This document shows, piece by piece, positions 1-5,441 of a DNA stretch of 7,891 nt (positions within the stretch are counted from its first letter, which is position 1; every line of letters starts with the position of its first letter). The stretch lies in assembly GCA_900539035.1 (NCBI GenBank), contig UQAU01000052.1:1-7891 (forward strand), given 5' to 3'. The DNA is from an uncultured Collinsella sp. Lineage in GTDB: Bacteria; Actinomycetota; Coriobacteriia; Coriobacteriales; Coriobacteriaceae. Under the pieces are notes generated by a model that did no database searches, had not been told where the DNA came from, and saw only the letters and a list, made by a program, of their open reading frames with translations. The translations under genes were made by a program, and so were the position numbers.

Positions 1-72
1 GCGAATGGCTGAGCGGTATCGATATGCGGGTTCAACGGTATCACATTGGCCACATAGATTTTTAACTTGCAT
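1..72 (-). CDS. Partial small ORF at window edge, third gene of the ABC operon (function unknown)
   Basis: On the minus strand an ATG at 72 lies 2 bp after the ATPase stop codon (TAG, 77-75) and opens a frame that stays open for 24 codons to the window edge. It begins MQVKNLCGQC and carries a C-x2-C pair (Cys7 and Cys10), as in a zinc-ribbon knuckle or a short metal-binding N-terminus. A purine-rich stretch (AAAGGGCGGG on the minus strand, overlapping the end of the ATPase gene) sits about 5 nt before the ATG and is a reasonable ribosome binding site. Tight spacing plus an RBS suggests translation coupled to the ABC genes. The coding stretch is too short to assign a family and could be a chance open frame. 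Confidence 0.4.
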   Translation of the reverse strand, partial: MQVKNLCGQCDTVEPAYRYRSAIR

Positions 73-74
73 TT

Positions 75-815
75 CTACCCGCCCTTTTCGTAGAGTCGCC
101 GATACGTGCTTAGCGCACCCTCGGCGCGTCCGGCAGGCTTTGCGAAATGGGATCCAGGAGACTTCGGCGCAGCATCATCTTGCGGAATGCTTCTAATGAG
201 CCTCCCATCCTTCAAAAACAGAATCTCATCGCACAGCCTATCGACCGAATCCAAGATGTGGGATGACATGATGATGCACGTACCAGAATCGGCCAGCTTC
301 CTGAAAATCTCGGAATGCAAGTCCACCCTGCTGGGGTCGAGCGCGTTCATGGGCTCATCTAATAGAAGGTACCGCGCACCCGTCGCATACGCAATCGCCA
401 GGGTAAGCTGCTGCTTCATGCCCTGGCTCAGAGTGCGGATCCTCATCTTCGCGAACTCGCCTATCTGCGTTTGTTCCACTATCTCTTCGATATCGCGAGC
501 ATGCGGCCACATATCGCAAACCATCTTGAGGTGATCTTCCGCACGCAATCCGGGATACAGCAGCGTCCCCTCACCAGGTGCATAGAAGATCATAGAACGG
601 ACCTCTCTCGCACCCGTACCCTGCACCTCATCCAGAACGATGCTCCCGTCCACGCGAGGACCCGGCAAACCTGCCATCGCACGCAGCAACGTCGTCTTTC
701 CATGCCCGTTCGGAGCGACGAGACCGTAGACCGTACCCGGGGCAAACTCAGCGTCCACCGAATCTACGAGCACCTTCTTTCCATAAGAGATCGTCAGCGT
801 TTGAAGGCCAATCAT
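75..815 (-). CDS. ABC transporter ATP-binding protein
   Basis: Single nucleotide-binding domain of 246 residues that powers the membrane protein encoded just upstream; cytoplasmic. Motifs in order: Walker A APNGHGKTT (34-42), signature LSQGMKQQ (129-136), Walker B LLLDEP (150-155) with catalytic Glu154, D-loop ALDP (158-161) and H-loop SSH with His186. The Q-loop is atypical: the position where YLPQ is usual reads YAPG, so glycine replaces the conserved glutamine. The last 35 or so residues form a family-variable tail. I chose the ATG at 815 because AAAGGGG lies 9 nt before it and because family members usually begin MIxLxxLTxxYG. An in-frame ATG at 824 would overlap the permease stop as ATGA, but it abuts the RBS directly. 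The gene is co-transcribed with the permease. Substrate unknown; the single-domain NBD with an ABC-2-like partner suggests an exporter. Confidence 0.92.
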   Translation of the reverse strand: MIGLQTLTISYGKKVLVDSVDAEFAPGTVYGLVAPNGHGKTTLLRAMAGLPGPRVDGSIVLDEVQGTGAREVRSMIFYAPGEGTLLYPGLRAEDHLKMVCDMWPHARDIEEIVEQTQIGEFAKMRIRTLSQGMKQQLTLAIAYATGARYLLLDEPMNALDPSRVDLHSEIFRKLADSGTCIIMSSHILDSVDRLCDEILFLKDGRLIRSIPQDDAAPKSPGSHFAKPAGRAEGALSTYRRLYEKGG

Positions 816-820
816 CGAGA

Positions 821-3037
821 TCATCCCCTTTCGATCTTTGGAACACTCAGGCGCACCATCAACGGAGATACGGCGCCCAAAACCACCAGCAGAGCGCCCG
901 ATGCGCCGACGACCTCTCCAAAAGGCATCGCGTTCGTCCCTCGCCCAAGGAACCCAATCGTCCCCACCTGGGAAGCGGGATCAAACGAGGCGAATGGGGC
1001 CAGCAGCGCGACGCCCATGCCCGCGCTTTCAACATGAGCGCTCAACGAACCCAACACCAGGAGAACCGCGCAAACCACTCCGGTGACAACGGGGTTGCGG
1101 CTAATCGCTGCTGTCAACGCAGCGACGACGGAAATCACGCCGTATGCCATGACCAGCAACGGAATACTGCACAACACCGCCTCCCCCACCATGGACGTTG
1201 TCGAAGCTCCCGCCCGAATGAGAGCGACGGGATACTCCGATCCACCCGCACCGTTCTTAATCAAGGACACAACCGCAGCGGGAACCATCGACACCAAAAG
1301 CAGCGCCAAGCCAAGCAGGAGAGACAGCGCAACAGCCGTCAGAAAACGCACATGCGCTGTTGCGGGGACTTGGAAAACCAGAAGGGAACGGCACCGCAGG
1401 TAGGTGCACGCAAGCGATGTGACAACCACGGGCAACAGCCAAAACAAGGAAGGAAGCGCTGCCTGGAGATACGAAAGGAGGATTAATGGGGGCATCTTCG
1501 TACTTAACTCGTAAACCTTGGGGTCCGGCAAGCTCGCGATCGACTCGAGCAGAAGGGCGCGCGCCTCCGCACGAGAAGGAGTCTCCGGCTCGATTCCGAT
1601 CGATTGCAGGAGGGTCGCATCTGCCGCGCCCAGCTCGCCTCGAGCGCGCTCGTACGTCGCAAGGCTTCGAAACCCCTCCGCAGGCGTGGGCGCGTACACG
1701 AAACCCGAAAGAGCATCCCGCATGTCTTCCAGGGCCGCTTTGCCCTCGACGTCCATATTCGCAGCGTTCTGCTCTAGATACCGATCTATTGAACGGAGCT
1801 CCCCATCCCTATACCGAACAGCGGAAACGTTATCAGCGTCAGGAAACATCTCGACCAGAGCCGGGGCCAGCATCGTCGTCGACATTGCAATCGCGCATAC
1901 GGCGAGGGCAGGAGAACGCAGGAGCAGTTTCCCCATCGTTCTTACGTATGCAACGGCGGAGGCACAAGCGCTCGAACGAGTTGCCGTTCTCGATGCAGTG
2001 AAGGAACCTCTCTCAAGACAAATCGGGGATATCGGGCACGCGCAGCCGCTCTTTCCAGCAACGCAAAGCAGGCTAATTGCCAGCACCTCGATCCCGATTG
2101 CGCATACGAGGGCAATCGCGCCACGCTCGAAGCAAAGTCCAGGCAGATTCACTATCTGCGTTGTCGGGTACGGGCTATAGGCGCCGACGGTCAACTCAGT
2201 GTTCGCATACGTAAGGGGATTCAACAGGGCGAACTCACGTAAAGCGATGGATCTTCCGTAATACCCGGGAACCATCGTCACCCCCATCAGGGCACATACG
2301 AACACGATTCCAAGCGTAGGGTTATTGGCAATCTTCACGGCAAGGTGAACGACAAGCGAGATGAACGCTGCCAGCAAGAATTGCAAGATGGCCGTCTGCG
2401 CGAACACCAGCCAAGCCGGTTTGATAACCGGAGTCGCATATTGAATGTAGCCTATCGGATAGAACGGCGAGCCCGGGCCATTCTTCACAAGCGCGGCGAT
2501 TATCCCTGGAAGATTGATGGCGAGGACGGCAAGCATTGCAAAAACACTCGCCCATACGCTCGATGCAACAAGTCTACCCAGCTCGCCCATCGGTGCCTGG
2601 ATGATGAGCTTTTCACGTTTGTTAAGACGCGCGGCAAGGAACGAGACGGCAACGGCCGTTGCGACCCATAGCAAGTACTCCTTCGATCCGTCATAATAGG
2701 TGTACTCTCCATCCGATATCTGCAGAAACGGAAGTAGGGGAGAGAGCGGTGCCAAGATAAGACGTCCCGCGGCAAGAGGGTACAGAAGCGCGGGCATGCT
2801 TGATGAAGAGGTATAGACACCGTCCTCCCCCGCATTCACAAGCGCATCCGCATAGGATGCTGACAATTCCTGCTCAACACGGGTTATTCCCGACTCGAGG
2901 TATTCGACCCGTCCGTCGATGCCAGCCGCGCTCCTGAAGACGGGCAGAGCACAAAGAACCATCAACGCAACAACGACAACACAGAGCGACCTGGAGGAGA
3001 GAAGCGACCTAAAGATCGCCTTCGAGATTTTGAGCAT
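821..3037 (-). CDS. Large ABC permease, internally duplicated (two fused ABC-2-like halves)
   Basis: Polytopic membrane protein of 738 residues, partner of the ATPase whose start overlaps or nearly touches its stop. It consists of two homologous halves. Each begins with one membrane helix (about 17-36 and 368-395), then a large extracytoplasmic loop, then a cluster of helices. Between residues 122 and 240 the first half aligns without gaps to the second at an offset of 409: W124/W533, Q147/Q556, P149/P558, L-[VI]-K-N-G at 183/592, YP at 193/602 and NP at 239/648. This amounts to a covalent dimer of the permease subunit, so one chain could pair with an ATPase homodimer. The linker near 328-345 carries three closely spaced cysteines. 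The ATG at 3037 is preferred because GGTGAT, complementary to the 16S tail, lies 4 nt upstream; a GTG at 3046 is the alternative. Substrate unknown. Confidence 0.85.
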   Translation of the reverse strand: MLKISKAIFRSLLSSRSLCVVVVALMVLCALPVFRSAAGIDGRVEYLESGITRVEQELSASYADALVNAGEDGVYTSSSSMPALLYPLAAGRLILAPLSPLLPFLQISDGEYTYYDGSKEYLLWVATAVAVSFLAARLNKREKLIIQAPMGELGRLVASSVWASVFAMLAVLAINLPGIIAALVKNGPGSPFYPIGYIQYATPVIKPAWLVFAQTAILQFLLAAFISLVVHLAVKIANNPTLGIVFVCALMGVTMVPGYYGRSIALREFALLNPLTYANTELTVGAYSPYPTTQIVNLPGLCFERGAIALVCAIGIEVLAISLLCVAGKSGCACPISPICLERGSFTASRTATRSSACASAVAYVRTMGKLLLRSPALAVCAIAMSTTMLAPALVEMFPDADNVSAVRYRDGELRSIDRYLEQNAANMDVEGKAALEDMRDALSGFVYAPTPAEGFRSLATYERARGELGAADATLLQSIGIEPETPSRAEARALLLESIASLPDPKVYELSTKMPPLILLSYLQAALPSLFWLLPVVVTSLACTYLRCRSLLVFQVPATAHVRFLTAVALSLLLGLALLLVSMVPAAVVSLIKNGAGGSEYPVALIRAGASTTSMVGEAVLCSIPLLVMAYGVISVVAALTAAISRNPVVTGVVCAVLLVLGSLSAHVESAGMGVALLAPFASFDPASQVGTIGFLGRGTNAMPFGEVVGASGALLVVLGAVSPLMVRLSVPKIERG

Positions 3038-3180
3038 ACGTATCACCAGCTCGTTTCAACACGATTCAACTCGATGCGCGGGGTTACGATTGCAGCTGCT
3101 TTGATTACTTGCCGGCAAAGTCAATTTAACATAAACTGTTAAAAAGTAACCTGAGTTTTTTAAATTCTTCGGAAGTTATT
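3038..3180. promoter_or_regulatory. Divergent promoter region with inverted-repeat operator candidate
   Basis: AT-rich gap between the divergent ABC operon and the DUF2975/HTH operon, clearly lower in GC than the flanking genes. It contains a perfect 7-bp inverted repeat, TTTAACA-N5-TGTTAAA (3125-3143), and a 10-bp palindrome TTGCCGGCAA (3109-3118). For the plus strand, TTGCCG (3109) and TAAACT (3132) are 17 bp apart and each match 4 of 6 bases of the sigma-70 consensus; the inverted repeat would then cover the -10. TTAAAA (3139) with TAAATT (3161), 16 bp apart, is an equally weak alternative. No convincing minus-strand promoter was found. The ribosome binding site for the plus-strand gene is GGAAG at 3171-3175. 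Binding by the HTH protein encoded at 3703 is inference. Confidence 0.5.
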
Positions 3181-3693
3181 ATGAGTTCCGACAATCGCAC
3201 TCCCCGGCTTCATTCCTTCCGCATCGCATGTGCGATAGCCTCTGCGACCCTTTGCGCCACCGCCATCGCACAAGTGGCGTTCTCCTTAAAGCCAGCAATC
3301 GAAGTGCTCGACAACCCTGTAATTGCAGACTCCCCCGCGTATCCAGCCCTTGCGATCTCGACATTGGTCCCTGCCGTCATCGGTATCGCCACGACCGTCC
3401 TCAGCGCCGTTCTCGTGTGGACGATCAAGAGCGGAGACCCCTTCAAGAAAGGCTCTGCGACATGCTTGAAGGTGCTCGGCATTCTCTTCGTTGTTCAAGC
3501 TGCCACCAGCCTCTACGCCGGCTCACTCGAAACCTCCGTCTTGATGTTTGGCGGCGAGGGGGCCGTCGGCGCCCAAGAGATCGCTTCATCATTCGACTGG
3601 ACCTCTCTGGTTCTCGGCATCGTCTTGTTCATGCTCTCCCAGCTCTTCTTGTACGCTCGAGAGCTGTACCTCGACTCCGACGAGATTGCGTAA
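3181..3693 (+). CDS. DUF2975-type four-helix membrane protein
   Basis: Integral membrane protein of 170 residues with four predicted helices (about 13-36, 56-82, 94-115 and 140-158). The order of features matches DUF2975 proteins: a long loop after helix 1, a cytoplasmic segment SGDPFKKGSATCLKVLG (84-100) corresponding to the family's 'GePF...L+.iG' motif, and a charged C-terminus after helix 4 (ARELYLDSDEIA). Assignment is by recognising this pattern, not by a search. DUF2975 genes are commonly followed by a small YozG-like XRE regulator, exactly as here with a 9-bp gap, which supports the call. Biochemical role is unknown; regulation of, or sensing for, the paired regulator is a plausible inference. 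ATG at 3181 is preceded by GGAAG with 5-nt spacing. Confidence 0.78.
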   Translation: MSSDNRTPRLHSFRIACAIASATLCATAIAQVAFSLKPAIEVLDNPVIADSPAYPALAISTLVPAVIGIATTVLSAVLVWTIKSGDPFKKGSATCLKVLGILFVVQAATSLYAGSLETSVLMFGGEGAVGAQEIASSFDWTSLVLGIVLFMLSQLFLYARELYLDSDEIA

Positions 3694-3702
3694 GGACACG
3701 TC

Positions 3703-3954
3703 ATGCCCGTAATTGTTCGCCTCGACAAGATCATGGCCGAGCGAAAGATTTCCTCGAACGAACTTGCCGAAAGGATTGGAACCACGCCCGTGAACCTGTC
3801 CCGTATTAAAAAGGGGCATATTCGCGGCATTCGCTTCAACACGCTCGAGCAGCTATGCCTCGCCCTTCGTTGCCAACCCGGAGACCTTCTCGAAGTCATG
3901 AGCGAAGAGGATGCCCGAAAGGAGTTCGGACTCGATTGGTCCGCCGAGGATTAG
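3703..3954 (+). CDS. YozG-like XRE-family helix-turn-helix regulator
   Basis: Small cytoplasmic DNA-binding protein of 83 residues. The HTH spans about residues 6-40: scaffold helix RLDKIMAERK, helix 2 NELAERIG (19-26), turn, and recognition helix TPVNLSRIKKG (28-38). It is followed by the diagnostic stretch IRFNTLEQLCLALRCQPGDLLEV (split here as IRFNTLEQ at 43-50 and CQPGDLLE at 57-64), typical of the Cro/CI-like YozG group that accompanies DUF2975. Its RBS (AAGGA) overlaps the stop codon of the membrane protein gene, so the two are translationally linked. The C-terminal tail (about 66-83, acidic) is a little longer than in short family members. Its TAG stop is immediately followed, in the same frame, by integrase sequence. 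Likely targets are its own promoter and possibly the divergent ABC operon; this is inference. Confidence 0.87.
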   Translation: MPVIVRLDKIMAERKISSNELAERIGTTPVNLSRIKKGHIRGIRFNTLEQLCLALRCQPGDLLEVMSEEDARKEFGLDWSAED

Positions 3955-4680
3955 AGGGCGGTCGTACTCGCCCTGCACACGGGGATGCGAATCGGCGAGG
4001 TCTGCGGCCTTCGGTGGTGCGATGTGGATTTCGAGACGGGCCTGATCTCGATCAGACACTCGGTGGCGTACGCGAAGGGAATGGGTTCGTTCATCAAGGA
4101 CACCAAGACCCATGACGCCAGGGGTATCCCCATCGACCCGGTCGGCCTACTCCCCTTCCTGAAGGAAACCCACGAGATCGACTGCGGAAAGCTGCGCTTG
4201 CGCGGCCTTACCGGGGCGGTCGAGATCGGGGACTGCTACATCCTGTCGGAGCCGGGCGCGACCTTCGCGACGACAAGCTATATCCGCAGGGCGTTCAAGA
4301 CGTTCTCGGAGACCAACGGCCTCATGGGCACCAACGACGAGCTGATCACGTTCCACGGCCTTCGCCACACGTTCGCAACGCAGTGGATCCGCCAAGGCGG
4401 CGATATCAAGGCGCTCCAATCGATCCTCGGCCACAAGGACGCCATGGCGACGCTCAACGTCTACGCCGACATCGAGCCCATCTCCAAAATCCATAACATG
4501 CTGCGCGCCACGCCGTGCCTTTGGCGCGGGCACCTCGGGCCGAGGGTCGATCCGGGTCCCATGTTCCAACAGAGGATCCAGGAGTCCATCGAGACGCTCC
4601 AGGCGTTCGGCTACGGCATCACCGAGCCGGACGACCGAAATATCGCCATACGCGACGTGAAGACGAACAGTTGGCTCTAG
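3955..4680 (+). pseudogene. Tyrosine recombinase (phage-type integrase), N-terminally truncated
   Basis: Catalytic domain of a site-specific tyrosine recombinase. Counting from the ATG at 3985, the catalytic residues are all present: Arg2 in TGMRIGE, Lys41 in the TKTHDARG hairpin, His124 and Arg127 in HGLRHTFAT, His150 in LGHKD and the nucleophile Tyr160 in LNVYAD. Homology starts before this ATG, with RAVVLALHTG directly following the TAG of the HTH gene, so the real protein was longer. The arm-binding and core-binding N-terminal domains (typically 150-200 residues) are absent. No RBS is evident before the ATG. The C-terminal 60 or so residues after the tyrosine do not resemble the usual short tail. 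A truncated gene unable to bind att DNA is the likeliest reading. It is the remnant of the element that brought, or was disrupted by, the genes to its left. Confidence 0.85.
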
Positions 4681-4842
4681 CTCACCGAGTACGCGGCAGT
4701 GCTGGGCCCATCCCAACTGAGGTCACGGTGGTCCGATAGGGGCGCCGCCCGCGGCATGCGCCGCGGAGCGGTATCCCCTACCGAAGGGCGGGGATGCCCT
4801 CCGCTTCCAGTTCGGAATCAGCCGTCGGAGGCGTTCGGCTGA
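4681..4842 (+). other. In-frame continuation beyond the integrase stop, weakly HTH-like
   Basis: After the TAG at 4678-4680 the same frame stays open for 53 codons to a TGA at 4840-4842. The first part reads LTEYAAVLG...RSRWSDRGA with strongly G/C third positions. This resembles the opening of an excisionase/MerR-type helix-turn-helix ('LT..eaA.lLGvs...v.RW...G'). It could be a decayed downstream DNA-binding gene fused to the integrase tail, or a chance open frame in GC-rich DNA. The later part (after residue 25) does not look protein-like and overlaps a strong hairpin. Confidence 0.25.
4737..4780. repeat. Long, very stable hairpin (imperfect palindrome)
   Basis: Nested inverted repeats: TAGGGG (4737-4742) with CCCCTA (4775-4780), CCGC (4745-4748) with GCGG (4768-4771), and CCGCGGC (4749-4755) with GCCGCGG (4760-4766) around an ATGC loop. 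This makes 17 base pairs with two small internal interruptions. It lies about 55 bp after the integrase stop. There is no T-tract on the plus strand, so it is not a standard intrinsic terminator; it could stop or protect transcripts, or be a recombination or protein-binding site. Confidence 0.6.
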
Positions 4843-4912
4843 CTGCGGGAACGGCCTGTCCGCTCAATGTGTTCGGCTGAGATCGGAAATCAACCCAACA
4901 CGAGCCGGACAC
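4818..4912. repeat. Repeated 10-mer with flanking inverted repeats
   Basis: GTTCGGCTGA occurs at 4833-4842 and again at 4871-4880. The first copy contains the right arm of a perfect 7-bp inverted repeat, TCAGCCG (4818-4824) with CGGCTGA (4836-4842). The second copy contributes to a 10-bp stem, GTGTTCGGCT (4869-4878) with AGCCGGACAC (4903-4912), containing one G-T pair. The region lies between an integrase remnant and a housekeeping promoter, so arm sites, att-related sequence or a regulatory site are all possible. Between 4843 and 5006 I see no gene. Confidence 0.4.
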
Positions 4913-5006
4913 GCGCCAGACGGCTCTTCCCCGTACGGCCTTCCTCCTTACGCTCATGTTGCAGGCATGTAACGCCGCAGCGAGCGCGCCTTTTTTGCGC
5001 CAGACA

Positions 5007-5029
5007 GGTACAATAATGAACACTGTACC
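5007..5029 (+). promoter_or_regulatory. Candidate -10 box overlapped by an inverted repeat, upstream of the ACT gene
   Basis: TACAAT (5009-5014) matches the sigma-70 -10 consensus at 5 of 6 positions, about 63 bp before the ACT start. No good -35 is visible, only a T6 run at 4991-4996, so an activator may be needed or the call may be wrong. GGTACA-N11-TGTACC (5007-5029) is a perfect 6-bp inverted repeat with arms about 17 bp centre to centre; it covers the -10 and the likely start site, where a repressor would act. Confidence 0.4.
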
Positions 5030-5076
5030 GTAGCGGAGCGCCCCGCGCGCGCCGCAATCACGCGAAAGGGTTTCCC

Positions 5077-5364
5077 ATGGCCGAGATCTCGTCCTCCCGT
5101 ATCGTCATCACCGTCCTTGGCAAGAACCGCCCCGGCATCGTCGCCGGCGTCACCCGTGTCCTAGGCGAGGCCAACGTCGACATCCGCGACATCACGCAGT
5201 CCATTATCGAGGACATCTTCACCATGACCATGCTGGCCGATACCGCCGAGTCCAAGCTCGACTTCGCTGAGCTGCAGAAGGCCCTGGCCGAGGCCGGCGA
5301 GCTTTCGGGCGTCAACGTGTCCATCCAGCGCGAGGACGTCTTTAACTTTATGTACCGCCTGTAG
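5077..5364 (+). CDS. ACT-domain protein, UPF0237 family
   Basis: Small cytoplasmic protein of 95 residues made of one ACT domain, a ligand-binding fold that commonly senses amino acids. Features seen: RIVITVLGKNRPGIVAGVTR (8-27) with the ACT-typical glycine turn K-x-R-P-G-I, the helix VTRVLGEANVDIRDI, and the family-specific DITQSI-E-DIFTMTML segment (38-53). The C-terminal half (54-95) ends in IQREDVFNFMYRL. Length and these motifs match UPF0237, related to the regulatory GcvR/ACT_6 group. The start is supported by GAAAGGG six nt upstream. The next gene, 77 bp downstream on the same strand, is citrate synthase with no terminator between, so co-transcription is likely. In many Firmicutes the neighbour is instead the UPF0210 gene. 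Ligand unknown. Confidence 0.9.
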   Translation: MAEISSSRIVITVLGKNRPGIVAGVTRVLGEANVDIRDITQSIIEDIFTMTMLADTAESKLDFAELQKALAEAGELSGVNVSIQREDVFNFMYRL

Positions 5365-5441
5365 CGAGCAAGCCGCTGGGGATAGCCTGACGCGCGCATG
5401 CCCATGCAAGTCACCCCGATGCGGCCCGGAGAGGAGCGCGC

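Noticed and set aside
1486..2180. Long plus-strand open frames opposite the permease gene
   Set aside because: They are antisense to a convincing membrane protein with duplicated motifs, have low-complexity Arg/Ser-rich translations and no family-like features.
4986..5001. T6 run flanked by GCGCC as a terminator
   Set aside because: The flanking GCGCC copies are direct, not inverted, repeats, and no adequate stem precedes the T-run.
4778..5023. Minus-strand open frame of 81 codons in the gene-free stretch
   Set aside because: No RBS or recognisable motif, and it overlaps the hairpins and the putative promoter; most likely chance in GC-rich DNA.
5016..5033. Five-codon ORF (MNTVP) before the ACT gene as a possible leader peptide
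   Set aside because: No RBS, and it would lie at or before the likely transcription start.
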